Positions 53,651-62,634 are shown, counted from the stretch's first letter. The stretch: 64,000 bases of DNA from Petralouisia muris (GCF_004793545.1 NZ_SRYA01000003.1:1-64000); one strand, 5' to 3'. Notes: generated by a model from the letters alone, not told the origin. Made by a program: numbers and translations.

Positions 53651-54353
53651 GCGGATTGCCGTTTCCGATTATGGGCTCTACCGTAAGTTCCATGGAGGCG
53701 GAACTCTGGAGGAATATGCGGAATTTCTGATTGGGCTTGCCGTCCCTGAAAAAGATTGTTTGTCCAGGCAGAAGGAGCTTCCGAACAGGGCAGATGTATC
53801 TAGGCAGGAAGATATTCGGAGAAAACCAGATATTTTAATTGTCAGGGAGAAAAATCTGCCAAAGGAAGCATATCTGGAGCTGTTTGGCCGGATATGGAAT
53901 GCATCTGAGAAGCAAGGAAACAATTCAGCCCTGATTATTCCCCACACCCATCTGTCAGTGGTCCGCCGGATGGGATGTTCCAGTCTGCATCTGCCCCTTT
54001 TTCTCTTGAAAAAATATCGGGAAGAACAGAGCCTTTTTCCTGATAATCATCCTTTTTTGGAAGTAAAACACATTGGCGTTTCGATTCACTCTCTGGAGGA
54101 AGCAAAAACGGCAAAACGGCTGGGAGCCGCTTACCTGACGGCAGGCCACATTTTTGCCACTGACTGTAAGCGGGGCGCGCCGCCCAGAGGAATTGCATTT
54201 CTGGAGGAAATCTGCGGCAGCGTAACGATGCCGGTGTATGCCATTGGAGGAATATGCCCGGAAAATCTTCCTGAGATTAAAAAAGCAAATGCTGCCGGGG
54301 CGTGTATGATGTCTGAATATATGAAATATTCTGTTGACACATTAGTTTATTGA
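53631..54353 (+). CDS. thiE: thiamine phosphate synthase-like protein (ThiE/TenI fold)
   Basis: The 240-residue protein has a TIM-barrel end of ThiE type: GVSIHSLEEAKTAKRLGAAYLTAG, then HIFATDCKRGAPPRG and VYAIGGICPEN. The usual ThiE pyrophosphate loop G-P-I/V-F-P-T-x-T-K is changed to GHIFATDCK, and residues 25-70 hold an insert with EKDCLSRQKELPNRAD. It should join HMP-PP and thiazole phosphate, but the variant motifs leave room for a TenI-like aminohydrolase or regulator. Two ATGs (53631, 53637) are possible starts within thiH. Its stop lies in the loop of an inverted repeat. Confidence 0.78.
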   Translation: MIMCTFKRIAVSDYGLYRKFHGGGTLEEYAEFLIGLAVPEKDCLSRQKELPNRADVSRQEDIRRKPDILIVREKNLPKEAYLELFGRIWNASEKQGNNSALIIPHTHLSVVRRMGCSSLHLPLFLLKKYREEQSLFPDNHPFLEVKHIGVSIHSLEEAKTAKRLGAAYLTAGHIFATDCKRGAPPRGIAFLEEICGSVTMPVYAIGGICPENLPEIKKANAAGACMMSEYMKYSVDTLVY

Positions 54354-54364
54354 CGATAAACTAA
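54342..54364. repeat. inverted repeat around the thiE stop codon
   Basis: TTAGTTTAT (54342-54350) and ATAAACTAA (54356-54364) pair perfectly around TGACG, which contains the thiE stop. A third TTAGTTTATTA begins at 54368. It may be a weak terminator or a protein-binding site. Confidence 0.45.
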
Positions 54365-54384
54365 AGTTAGTTTATTACCAATGA

Positions 54385-54681
54385 ACAGGAGGCGCCTGCC
54401 TTCTGACCAATCCCAAATCAGAAAAGACGGAGCCGGCTAAGAAAGGGGAAACCGCATCGGATTGGAAAGAAACAGAGCAGAAGGATGGGACGAAAGGAAC
54501 TGATACACAAGATAAGGTCAATGAAGCTAATGAGACGATTACTTCGGAAGAGAAAGTGATTCAAAAAGCTATGATTGAAACGGACATAAAAATCGACCTT
54601 CCCATTGCCTTGCCGGAAAATGATGTTTCGATGCAGGAGTGCCAGGTGAAGAAAAATGAAGAAAACTATCTGGAAATATAA
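54385..54681 (+). pseudogene. fragment of a secreted or lipoprotein gene
   Basis: A frame open from 54385 to a TAA at 54681 has no start codon. It begins TGGACLLTNP, which could be the end of a lipoprotein signal, followed by a highly charged, lysine/glutamate-rich stretch (SEKTEPAKKGET) and IKIDLPIALPENDVSM. A few more sensible residues follow in another frame to 54773. It seems to be the middle of a deleted gene. Family not recognised. Confidence 0.35.
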
Positions 54682-54825
54682 ATTTGCAATTATAGGGAAG
54701 GCGGTACCCGGCGAAGACGGCACAGATTCCGTGCCCAAAACAGCATTGGGAATTATTATGCATCTACCCTGAGAAAAAGTTCATGAATTATCGAAAGGAA
54801 ATATGTGAAAAGGAGAAAATGGACC

Positions 54826-55473
54826 ATGATACTTAAAAAAAGAATTAGCAGGATGTTCCTGTCCGGCTTCTTTTGTCTGGCTTTGCTTGCCGGCTGCGGC
54901 TCGGAAGGAAACAATTCTGCCGAAGAGGGAAAGAATGAAAAGGCTCCATCCGCAGAAGCGGATTCCCTTCAGGAGCCTTTGGATTCCGGGAAGCAGGAAA
55001 CGATGGGGAGCATGGAAAATATCGGAGAATTTGCGATGGAGGATATTGAGGGCAATTCTTTTACCCAGGAAATGTTTGCGGATTATGATCTGACGATGGT
55101 AAATGTGTTTACAACCTGGTGTACCCCCTGTGTAAATGAAATTCCTGATCTGCAGGAGTTGTCTGAGGAAGTGAAAGAGCAGGGCGTAAATATTGTAGGA
55201 ATTGTGCTGGATGCAGCGAATGGTTCTGGCAATGCAGACCCAGAAACAGTAGAACAGGCAAAGCTTCTGGCGGAAAAAACAGGAGCAGCCTATCCCTTTC
55301 TGATTCCGGACGCCGGGTATCTGGGCGGCAGGCTTGCAGGGATTAATGCGGTTCCGGAAACATTTTTTGTAGATAAAGAAGGAAATATTGTAGGTGAAAC
55401 TTATTCTGGAAGCCGTTCTCTGGAAGAATGGAGAGAGATTGTGGAGAAGGAACGGGGCGAAGCGGTTCCGTAG
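54826..55473 (+). CDS. thioredoxin-like (TlpA/ResA-type) lipoprotein
   Basis: The 215-residue protein has a lipoprotein signal ending LALLAGC (cysteine near 24), a charged linker to about 60 and a thioredoxin fold. Its active site is WCTPC (near 97-101), preceded by TMVNVFTTWC; NAVPETFFVDKEGNIVGE carries the cis-proline region. It acts outside the membrane, reducing or oxidising cysteines. No ccdA partner follows. The ATG at 54826 (AAGGAG, 13 bases before) is chosen over a GTG at 54805. A good terminator ends the gene. Confidence 0.88.
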   Translation: MILKKRISRMFLSGFFCLALLAGCGSEGNNSAEEGKNEKAPSAEADSLQEPLDSGKQETMGSMENIGEFAMEDIEGNSFTQEMFADYDLTMVNVFTTWCTPCVNEIPDLQELSEEVKEQGVNIVGIVLDAANGSGNADPETVEQAKLLAEKTGAAYPFLIPDAGYLGGRLAGINAVPETFFVDKEGNIVGETYSGSRSLEEWREIVEKERGEAVP

Positions 55474-55538
55474 ATGGATTTGGAAGAAATTGTTTTCTGA
55501 CAGTTTCACAGAACTTGAAAGAAAAAGCATATGGAAGC

Positions 55539-55577
55539 GCCGGACATTTTTCGTTGTGAAAAGTGTCCGGCCTTTTT
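55539..55577 (+). terminator. terminator of the thioredoxin-like gene
   Basis: GCCGGACA (55539-55546) pairs with TGTCCGGC (55564-55571), extended by TTTTT/AAAAG, and CTTTTTAAT follows. The rest of the 348-bp gap to the next gene is AT-rich and shows no gene. Confidence 0.85.
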
Positions 55578-55821
55578 AATGTAAAAATATTCCGGCATTC
55601 TAACAGAAATGTAAGATAACTGTAAGGTAAAGACAATGCAGAATTAAGGAAGATTACGTATAATGAAGAAAATTGATATACAGGAAGGTGATACAGCATA
55701 ATGTTTTATCAAGCAGAGAGGTTATTTTCATTCTTAAAAAAATATTAAGAAATTTTATGAAGAAATATCAAGAATATTTTCGTTAAATAAGATAGAAGCA
55801 AAAAGCAGTAGGAGAGAAAAG

Positions 55822-56847
55822 ATGATGAAAGACATTACATTTACGGTGCCCTGTTATAATTCAGAAGACTATATGGAGCGGTGTATTGACAGTTTGCTCA
55901 GCGGAGATGAATGTGTTGAGATTATTATTGTAGATGATGGTTCTACAGACGGCACCGGAGAAATTGCAGATAATTACGCCAGGAATTATCCGGAAATTGT
56001 CCGGGTGGTGCACCAGGAAAACGGTGGTCACGGGGCCGGAGTCAATGCAGGGCTTGCGCTGGCAGAGGGAAGATATTTCAAGGTGGTGGATTCCGACGAC
56101 TGGCTGGACGAAGGGGAGCTTAAGAAACTGATCCGGAGAATCCGTCAGTGGGAAAAGAATGGTACAGAGGTAGATTTAATTATATGCAATTACATTTATG
56201 ATCATTTTTATGAAAATAAAACCAAGCGGATGGGCTATAAAAATGTGTTAAGGGAAAATCAGGTCTGCGGCTGGGATGATATCCGTCATTTCCGTCCCTC
56301 CCAATATCTGGTGATGCACTCCTTGTTTTTCAGGACGGAAGTGCTGAGACAGTCAGGAGTGAAGCTGCCCAAGCATACCTTTTATGTGGATAATATTTTT
56401 GCCAACCAGCCGCTGCCTTATGTGAAGACGCTTTGTTACCTGAACCTGGATATGTACCATTATTTTCTGGGAAGGGAAGACCAGTCGGTGAATGAAAAGG
56501 TTCTGATGCAGCGGATTGATCAGCAGATCCGGGTTACTAAGCTGGTTTCCGGCTGCAGCGATTTAGAAAAGGTCAGAGAAAAACATCCCAAGCTGGCAGA
56601 TTATCTGACACGGAATATTTCGATTATGATGGCGATCTCTTCGATTCATCTGCTGTTAATCGGAACGCCGGAAGCATGGGAGAAAAGGGAAATGCTTTGG
56701 AATTATGTGAAAAACCATGACAGGAAGCTGTATCAGACGCTGCGTTTCCGAACGTTAAGCGGATTTACCTTTCTTCCAGGGAAATTTGGCGCAGGGCTTA
56801 CGCTGGCAGGATACAAGACAGCTCAGAAATTTTACAAATTTAATTAG
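55822..56847 (+). CDS. family 2 glycosyltransferase (paralogue of 49362)
   Basis: The 341-residue protein matches the one at 49362-50378 over its full length: FTVPCYNSEDYMERCIDSL, VDDGSTDGTGEIADNY, QENGGHGAGVNAGL, VVDSDDW, LPKHTFYVDNIF and DQSVNEKVLMQRIDQQIRV. Both end in a similar AGYKTAQKF-type tail. It probably adds a sugar to a membrane glycolipid or surface polymer. It heads a three-gene run with a papain-like protein (32 bp on) and a flippase-like membrane protein. Confidence 0.9.
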   Translation: MMKDITFTVPCYNSEDYMERCIDSLLSGDECVEIIIVDDGSTDGTGEIADNYARNYPEIVRVVHQENGGHGAGVNAGLALAEGRYFKVVDSDDWLDEGELKKLIRRIRQWEKNGTEVDLIICNYIYDHFYENKTKRMGYKNVLRENQVCGWDDIRHFRPSQYLVMHSLFFRTEVLRQSGVKLPKHTFYVDNIFANQPLPYVKTLCYLNLDMYHYFLGREDQSVNEKVLMQRIDQQIRVTKLVSGCSDLEKVREKHPKLADYLTRNISIMMAISSIHLLLIGTPEAWEKREMLWNYVKNHDRKLYQTLRFRTLSGFTFLPGKFGAGLTLAGYKTAQKFYKFN

Positions 56848-56879
56848 AAACAATACTTACAGGAAGAAAAGAGGACAAT

Positions 56880-57488
56880 ATGGAAAAATTATATTTGGCA
56901 TTAGTGGATACACCGGGATTGTTTGCATCTGTGATACGCAGGGTGATTGGCATTGATTACATACATGTGGTGCTTTCTATGGACGAAGAGCTGAATGAAG
57001 CCTACAGTGTGGGCAGGAGGAATCCGGCTGTTCCGATTCTGGCAGGCTTTGAAAAGGAAGATGCAAGGAAAATTGAACAGGTATTTCCCTCAGCGAAATA
57101 CAAGATTGTAAGCATGGAATGCACGAAGGAACAGAAGGAAAATATATCCAGGCAATTGCAGGAATGTTTTTCCAGGAGATTTCAGTTTCATTATTGTATC
57201 CTTGGCCTTCCCATGTTATTATGTAATATACCTTTTTATCAGAAGAACCATTACACCTGTTCTTCTTTTGTGGCAAGTATTCTGGAGGATAACGGGCTGG
57301 ATCTCTTTGGCAAACACTTTTCCCTGGTAACTCCAAGGGATTTCTATGAACTGAAGGATACCAATCTGGAATTTGAGGGAACGCTGCATGAATTTAATGA
57401 GAGCTGCCTGCGTTACCCTGTCAAAAATCCGGGATTTTTCCGTCAGGCAATGCGGAAGCTGTCTTATGTGAGAAATGGCGTGGCTTAA
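56880..57488 (+). CDS. permuted NlpC/P60-like papain-fold protein (YiiX type)
   Basis: The 202-residue protein has the catalytic residues of the permuted papain group: histidine early in IDYIHVVLSMDEELNEAYS (near 29) and cysteine late in YTCSSFVASILEDNGL (near 126). An FXXYNLFXXNC pattern is absent, so it is not LRAT. Such enzymes act on lipids or peptides at the membrane. It has no signal peptide. It is located between a glycosyltransferase and a lipid-flippase-like gene, which favours a lipid substrate. That is an inference. Confidence 0.75.
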   Translation: MEKLYLALVDTPGLFASVIRRVIGIDYIHVVLSMDEELNEAYSVGRRNPAVPILAGFEKEDARKIEQVFPSAKYKIVSMECTKEQKENISRQLQECFSRRFQFHYCILGLPMLLCNIPFYQKNHYTCSSFVASILEDNGLDLFGKHFSLVTPRDFYELKDTNLEFEGTLHEFNESCLRYPVKNPGFFRQAMRKLSYVRNGVA

Positions 57489-57547
57489 TTTGCCTGAAGG
57501 GTTGGAACAGAAAGCATGTTGATATCGGGAATGGAGCAGTAGAATTT

Positions 57548-58585
57548 ATGAATCGGAAAAATTTAATCAGTGCAGGAGTTCTTTTATTGCTGGTGGCACT
57601 GACAATTAGCGCTATTTTTAAAGGAAACGATATGGCTGCGGTAGTTGCGGCTATGAAAAAATTACATCCGGCATATCTGTGCGCTGCCGCTGCCACAGCA
57701 ATCTTTTTTGTATCGGCAGAGGGACTGATGATTTGCTATCTTCTCCGGTCGCTGAATTACAGGACAAAAGCAGCCACCTGTGTAAAATATTCCTTTGTGG
57801 GATTCTTCTTTTCAGGAATTACGCCTTCTGCCACCGGAGGGCAGCCCATGCAGCTTTATTATATGCAGAAGGAAGGCCACAAGGTATCGGACAGCACGGT
57901 GGTGCTGATGACGGTAGCAGTGATTTACAAATTTGTCCTTGTGGTGATGGGCGTGGGAATTTTGTTTTTTTACCATGAACCGCTGTCTGTGTATTTGAAG
58001 AAGTATTTATATCTGTATTATCTGGGGCTGTTTTTGAATACGGCTCTTGTGGTAATTTTGCTGTTTATTATGGTAAGCCCCAAATGTTTCAAGGGAATTG
58101 TAATCGGCGGTGAAAAGATCTTAAAGAAATTTCGTCTGCTGAAATCTTCCAGGGAGCGGACGGAGAAGCTGATTGAGATGGCGGATCAGTATCATGAAGC
58201 GGTGCTGTTTTTCCTGAAAAATAAAAGCAAGATAGCTGCAGTTATCGCTTTTACCGTGATACAAAGATGCAGCGTATTTTTTCTTACCTGGCTGATTTAC
58301 CGGGGACTTGGACTGGAAGGAGCCAGTGCATTTACGGTTATGAGCCTGCAGGCTGCCATCTATATTGCAGTCGATATGCTGCCTCTGCCAGGGGCCCAGG
58401 GAATTACGGAGATGATGTATAAGACAGCCTTTTCTATGATTTTTCCGGGAGCTTATCTTACCGCTTCCATGTGCGTGACCCGGGGGCTGAATTTCTATCT
58501 GGTGCTGATCTTAAGCGCGATGGTTTCTCTGTGGAGCCATCTCCGTTCCGGCAAAGCCGGGCGTATGGCCACGGAGTTGCCGTAG
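57548..58585 (+). CDS. flippase-like membrane protein (LPG synthase TM / YbhN family)
   Basis: The 345-residue protein has eight or so membrane spans and the family motif SGITPSATGGQPMQLYYM (near 95-112), plus DMLPLPGAQGITE near 277. It resembles the flippase half of MprF and AglD-like proteins, which move lipids across the membrane. No synthase domain is attached. It closes a likely operon with the two preceding genes; together they could make and export a glycolipid. Confidence 0.85.
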   Translation: MNRKNLISAGVLLLLVALTISAIFKGNDMAAVVAAMKKLHPAYLCAAAATAIFFVSAEGLMICYLLRSLNYRTKAATCVKYSFVGFFFSGITPSATGGQPMQLYYMQKEGHKVSDSTVVLMTVAVIYKFVLVVMGVGILFFYHEPLSVYLKKYLYLYYLGLFLNTALVVILLFIMVSPKCFKGIVIGGEKILKKFRLLKSSRERTEKLIEMADQYHEAVLFFLKNKSKIAAVIAFTVIQRCSVFFLTWLIYRGLGLEGASAFTVMSLQAAIYIAVDMLPLPGAQGITEMMYKTAFSMIFPGAYLTASMCVTRGLNFYLVLILSAMVSLWSHLRSGKAGRMATELP

Positions 58586-58618
58586 GAAAGAAGATGGTAT
58601 CCAGATTATCATGAATAT

Positions 58619-58687
58619 GCGGTTAAATATCAACGTTTATACTTGATTAAATTTCCATCTGCGTAAAATTCGTTGACATTTAACCGC
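58619..58687. repeat. 17-bp inverted repeat with 35-bp loop
   Basis: GCGGTTAAATATCAACG (58619-58635) and CGTTGACATTTAACCGC (58671-58687) pair with a single mismatch. No T run follows. It lies in the 681-bp gap 58586-59266 after the flippase-like gene, and may be a small mobile repeat or an mRNA end. Confidence 0.6.
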
Positions 58688-58773
58688 CGGGGTAACAGGA
58701 ACAAAACGGGCTTTACGCCTCTTATATCAGGTTACTTTCACTAACTTTCGAATCTGGATTGTTTTACCAGCAG

Positions 58774-58938
58774 TTATTCTTTATCATTTGCACAAAGGAT
58801 CTTATATTTCTTGACTAATTTCTGATGATCTTCAAAATTCTTACATTCTTTTAAATCATTTAACATTCTCATTCGTTCTGATTTACGCGCTAATATTTCC
58901 ACAACTTCTGCATTGGCTGGCATGTACTTATCACTCAC
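58774..58938 (-). CDS. small basic hypothetical protein
   Basis: A 54-residue minus-strand frame starts at a GTG with AGGAAGGGAAG upstream; an ATG six codons in is an alternative. The product (EVVEILARKSERMRMLNDLK at its core) is helical, charged and without a membrane span. Composition is protein-like. I do not recognise it; it may regulate or be a toxin-antitoxin partner, but nothing shows this. Confidence 0.45.
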   Translation of the reverse strand: MSDKYMPANAEVVEILARKSERMRMLNDLKECKNFEDHQKLVKKYKILCANDKE

Positions 58939-59266
58939 TTTCCATCACTTCCCTTCCTGGCATATGGCGTTGATCTGATAGTTTTATTATACTGGAAAGG
59001 GAAAAGGCATAAAGTCTGTGATGCTATTCTGCTGTCAAGGTTGTTGATCGGGACTTTTGTAAATTTATCCTATAGAAAAAGAAGATTTTCTTTTGTTATG
59101 ATTTTATGATAAGAGCAAACAAATGTTTGGTTTTTGAATTATAAATTAAAAGAGGATAACAGTCAACAGACTTGCGGAAATTTTAGAAAAATTTCAGAAT
59201 AATAAAACCTTTTCAGCAAAGGATACGTTATATTTAACATAAGACAGAGCAAAGGAGCGCCAGGCA

Positions 59267-59809
59267 TTGAACGACAGAGAACTGATCCGGGAGATCCAAC
59301 GGGGAAAAAAAGAATATCTGAATACCATTGCAGAGAAATATTATGATGATATTTACCGTTTTTGCTGCTGTCAGACTGGAAGCAGCCAGGACGCCGGTGA
59401 TTTGACCCAGGAGACGTTTCTGCATTTTATCCGGTCTGTGGAGCATTACCATTACCGGAACTTGAAGGGATATCTGCTTACCATTGCAAGAAATGTGTGC
59501 GTGGATTATTTCAGAAGCAGGAAACGCAAGCAGGAAAAAGAAGCGTTCTGGCAGCAGGAAATCTCAGGCAGAGAAGAAAATGTTGTGAAAGCCAGATCGC
59601 AGCAGGAGGAATTGCTGATTACCGTGCAGCAGTTGACAGAGGAGCTTCCCCAGATGCAGCGGGAGGCAATGATTCTCTATTATGGGTATGGGTTTAAATA
59701 CCGGGAAATTGCCCGGATGACAGAGACGGGAATTGGAACAGTAAAGTCCAGAATCCGCCAGGGAACAGAAAAATTGAAAAAGAGCCTGAATAAAGGAGAC
59801 TTACAGTAA
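59267..59809 (+). CDS. ECF-type RNA polymerase sigma factor
   Basis: The 180-residue protein has sigma region 2 (residues 20-90: YDDIYRFCCCQTGSSQDAGD, LTQETFLHFIR, LLTIARNVCVDYFR) and region 4 (120-175: LPQMQREAMILYYGYGFKYREIA, GTVKSRIRQGTEKLK). The start is a TTG behind AAAGGAG. The next gene codes for a membrane protein, which may act as its anti-sigma factor, then come ABC exporter genes. It likely activates this operon. Confidence 0.9.
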   Translation: MNDRELIREIQRGKKEYLNTIAEKYYDDIYRFCCCQTGSSQDAGDLTQETFLHFIRSVEHYHYRNLKGYLLTIARNVCVDYFRSRKRKQEKEAFWQQEISGREENVVKARSQQEELLITVQQLTEELPQMQREAMILYYGYGFKYREIARMTETGIGTVKSRIRQGTEKLKKSLNKGDLQ

Positions 59810-59869
59810 CCCCCTATTTTGCTTAACCAGTCGTGCCACAGGCCAATATCAGGACAGAAGGAGGACAAA

Positions 59870-60616
59870 GTGAAAGAAAAAATTATTTTAGAGGAAATTC
59901 AAATTGACCGGCAAAGGAAGCAGCAGATTCTTAGGAATATTGGAAAGGCAGTGGAGGAAAAACGATATGTATACTGTCCTTCTTTGTGGGAAATATTTCG
60001 GGGACAGCTAAAATACATTTCCAGGTTCTGCCTGGGCGGGCAGCTTTTGTGTTTGTTTTTGACGGTAGTGCTGCTGGGATATTTCCAGTGGGTGGAGGAA
60101 GGGATGCTGACTTATCTGGGCACAGCATCCGTGGCGGCTTCCGGTATGGGAATTTTTCTGATGATAGAGCTGAGCAGAAGCAGCGCCATTGGAATGATGG
60201 AATTGGAGCAGTCCTGTTATTTGAATTTTAAGCAGGTGTGGTGTGTGAAGATGATTCTCTTCGGTTTTCTGGACATCTTGCTGCTTACAGTGATGGTTGC
60301 TGTCATTGCAGGAAATACATCCTGCGGCATGTTCCGGGCTTTGGTGTACCTTCTGGTGCCTTTTCTGCTGTCCAATGCAGTGCAGCTTCTGGTATTTACT
60401 ATGCTGCGGGGCCGGAAGGGAGAATACCTGCAGGCGGGAGCTGCGGCGGTGTGCGGGGCGGCGTCTTTGATTCCCTTAAGCAGCCCGAGATGGTATACTT
60501 TGACTTATTTCGGCTTGTGGATCGTTGCGCTGGCGGCGGCTATCCTGTGGCTGATACGGGAAATAAGTCTGATTTACCGCAGGCTTGAGGAAGGAGAGAT
60601 TTTGTGTTGGAATTAA
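59870..60616 (+). CDS. membrane protein next to the sigma factor, possible anti-sigma
   Basis: The 248-residue protein has a cytoplasmic N-terminus of about 60 residues (EKIILEEIQIDRQRKQQIL, then PSLWEIFRGQLKYI) and six membrane spans. A GTG start at 59870 follows AAGGAGG. The N-terminal helical part could hold the sigma factor, as in other ECF pairs, but no zinc anti-sigma motif is seen. Its 3' end overlaps the ABC ATPase gene by 13 bp. Role inferred from position only. Confidence 0.65.
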   Translation: MKEKIILEEIQIDRQRKQQILRNIGKAVEEKRYVYCPSLWEIFRGQLKYISRFCLGGQLLCLFLTVVLLGYFQWVEEGMLTYLGTASVAASGMGIFLMIELSRSSAIGMMELEQSCYLNFKQVWCVKMILFGFLDILLLTVMVAVIAGNTSCGMFRALVYLLVPFLLSNAVQLLVFTMLRGRKGEYLQAGAAAVCGAASLIPLSSPRWYTLTYFGLWIVALAAAILWLIREISLIYRRLEEGEILCWN

Positions 60617-61491
60617 AATTAGACAGGGTAAGCAGACATTACAAGCAGAAGATTGCTGTAGACCGGCTGGAATTTACCTTTGGCAAGGGAATTTACGGTC
60701 TGCTGGGTGCGAATGGAGCGGGAAAGACCACGCTGCTGCGCATGATGGTGGGAGTGCTGAAACCCACTTCCGGAGAAATTCTCTGCGACGGGCAGGAAAT
60801 TGGGAAAATGGCCGGGGAATATCGAAGGAAGCTGGGGTATCTTCCTCAGGATCTGGGTTATTATCCGAATTTTACAGTCTGGCGTTATCTGGAATATCTG
60901 GCAGAGCTGAAGGCAGTGCCGCCGGAGCTGGCCGTGGAAAGAATTGAAAAGCTTCTGCAGTTTACCGGGCTTGCCAAATCCGGAAAAGAGAAAATAAAAA
61001 CGCTTTCCGGAGGTATGATACGCCGGATGGGAATTGCCCAATCCCTGTTGAATGATCCGGAAATCCTGATTCTGGATGAGCCTACCTCGGGCTTAGACCC
61101 CCGGGAACGCATCCGGTTTCGGAATATGATCAGTGCGCTGGGCCGGGACAGAATGGTTCTGCTGTCTTCCCATATCGTATCGGATATTGAGTATATCGCA
61201 GATGAAATACTGATAATGAAAGGGGGAAAAATTACAGAATCAGGAAACTTGCAAAAGATTTTAAAGACGGTGGAGGGAAACGTCTGGGAATGCGTAAAGG
61301 AACCGGAGCAGGCGGAGCTTTTAAATCAGCAATTTACTGTTAGTAATCTTAAGAATACGGAAGATGGAAAAGTGGTTCTTCGGATTGTTTCGGATACGCA
61401 GCCTGTGGAGGGAGCGGTGCGGATTCCGCCTAATCTGGAGGATGTGTACCTTTATGGAACAAGGGAGAAGTCATTTGGCCCACGAGTATAG
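60604..61491 (+). CDS. ABC transporter ATP-binding protein
   Basis: The 295-residue ATPase has the Walker A GANGAGKTTLL (near 36-46), Q-loop YLPQDLGYY, signature LSGGMIRRMGIAQSL, Walker B LILDEPTSGLD and the switch histidine LLSSHIV. A C-terminal domain follows, as in exporters of the CcmA/NatA type. A GTG start (GGAGAG before it) lies within the previous gene. It pairs with the permease gene 18 bp on. Confidence 0.93.
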   Translation: MLELKLDRVSRHYKQKIAVDRLEFTFGKGIYGLLGANGAGKTTLLRMMVGVLKPTSGEILCDGQEIGKMAGEYRRKLGYLPQDLGYYPNFTVWRYLEYLAELKAVPPELAVERIEKLLQFTGLAKSGKEKIKTLSGGMIRRMGIAQSLLNDPEILILDEPTSGLDPRERIRFRNMISALGRDRMVLLSSHIVSDIEYIADEILIMKGGKITESGNLQKILKTVEGNVWECVKEPEQAELLNQQFTVSNLKNTEDGKVVLRIVSDTQPVEGAVRIPPNLEDVYLYGTREKSFGPRV

Positions 61492-61509
61492 AAGAACAGG
61501 AGGCAGGCC

Positions 61510-62634
61510 ATGAGATTGTTAAAGATGGAATTTTATAAGATAGCGGCAAGGCCGGTGATGAATCTGATCTTGTTTGGAATGGTGGGATTTTTTATGCTTG
61601 TTTTTTATCAGGAAGCAGATGGAACCAGGACAGAAATAGATGGGACGGTATACCAGGGATTGGAAGCCATACAGATGGATCGTAAGCTGGCGAAAGAATA
61701 TGAGGGCATATTTACAATGGAGAAAGCAGAGGATATCGTAGCGCGTTTTGGATTTTCCGGTTATATTGGCAGAACAGATATGGAATATATCACAGTCAGA
61801 GAGGGGAATTTCTGCAGCCAGTTTGTGACAGATAAGATGACGGACTTTTTACAGACCGAACAGCGTCCTACAGAATTTTCCACAGGGGAGGCATGGGAAA
61901 ATTATGGGAAATATTATGTTGACGGGGAATTCCGGTTTGGATATACAAAGGGCTGGGAAAAATTGCAGGACATCTGGTACTTTGCAGTAACCTTTTTGAA
62001 TGTATGGCTGGTACTAATGGCGGCGCCGGCGTTTTCTGAAGAATACAGCAGGAATACCACAGAACTTCTGCTGTGTACAAATCAGGGAAAATCCAGGGAT
62101 ATCCGCAGGAAAATAGAAGCGGCCATGGCTCTTGGAGTGCTGTCTTATCTTCTGATGGTGATTTTTTTGTTTGGAATGACGACTGCAGTTTATGGTTGGG
62201 ACGGATTGGAAGCCGGCGCCGCCGATTTCCAGATAAACGCCAGATATGGAAGCATAGGGAATTTTTTGGGAATTTTATTCCTGTCAGGATTAGCCTCTGT
62301 TCTTTTAAATGTCAGCGTCACGCTGTTTTTTTCTTCCAAATGCAGGCGGCCTGTATCAGCGGCGACGGTTGGAATGATTTTTTTTATTTTGCCCTATGGG
62401 GTGGATCGGGTAATGTTTCCCATGCTGTCTAAAATGGGAACAGCAAATTATTTTTGGGGATGGATCTTCATGGATGTAATGCGGATTTCCTGTTACTCCA
62501 TGCCAATATATCTGCCTCATCCAGGAATTTTTACCGTTCCTGCAAGATGGCTGCGGTACCTTCCGGCGATTGGGGTTGTGACCCTGGGAATCTCTGTCTG
62601 GCGGGGGTATCAAAATTATCGGCATTATGAGTAA
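61510..62634 (+). CDS. ABC-2 type transporter permease
   Basis: The 374-residue protein has a first membrane span at 15-36, an extracellular loop of about 120 residues (rich in charged residues, with DIVARFGFSGYIGRTDMEY), and five or six further spans with APAFSEEYSRNTTELLLCTN between. This is the layout of ABC-2 exporters of peptides or drugs. It follows its ATPase and an AGGAGG site. The cargo is unknown; control by the ECF sigma factor suggests a stress or self-protection role. Confidence 0.85.
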   Translation: MRLLKMEFYKIAARPVMNLILFGMVGFFMLVFYQEADGTRTEIDGTVYQGLEAIQMDRKLAKEYEGIFTMEKAEDIVARFGFSGYIGRTDMEYITVREGNFCSQFVTDKMTDFLQTEQRPTEFSTGEAWENYGKYYVDGEFRFGYTKGWEKLQDIWYFAVTFLNVWLVLMAAPAFSEEYSRNTTELLLCTNQGKSRDIRRKIEAAMALGVLSYLLMVIFLFGMTTAVYGWDGLEAGAADFQINARYGSIGNFLGILFLSGLASVLLNVSVTLFFSSKCRRPVSAATVGMIFFILPYGVDRVMFPMLSKMGTANYFWGWIFMDVMRISCYSMPIYLPHPGIFTVPARWLRYLPAIGVVTLGISVWRGYQNYRHYE

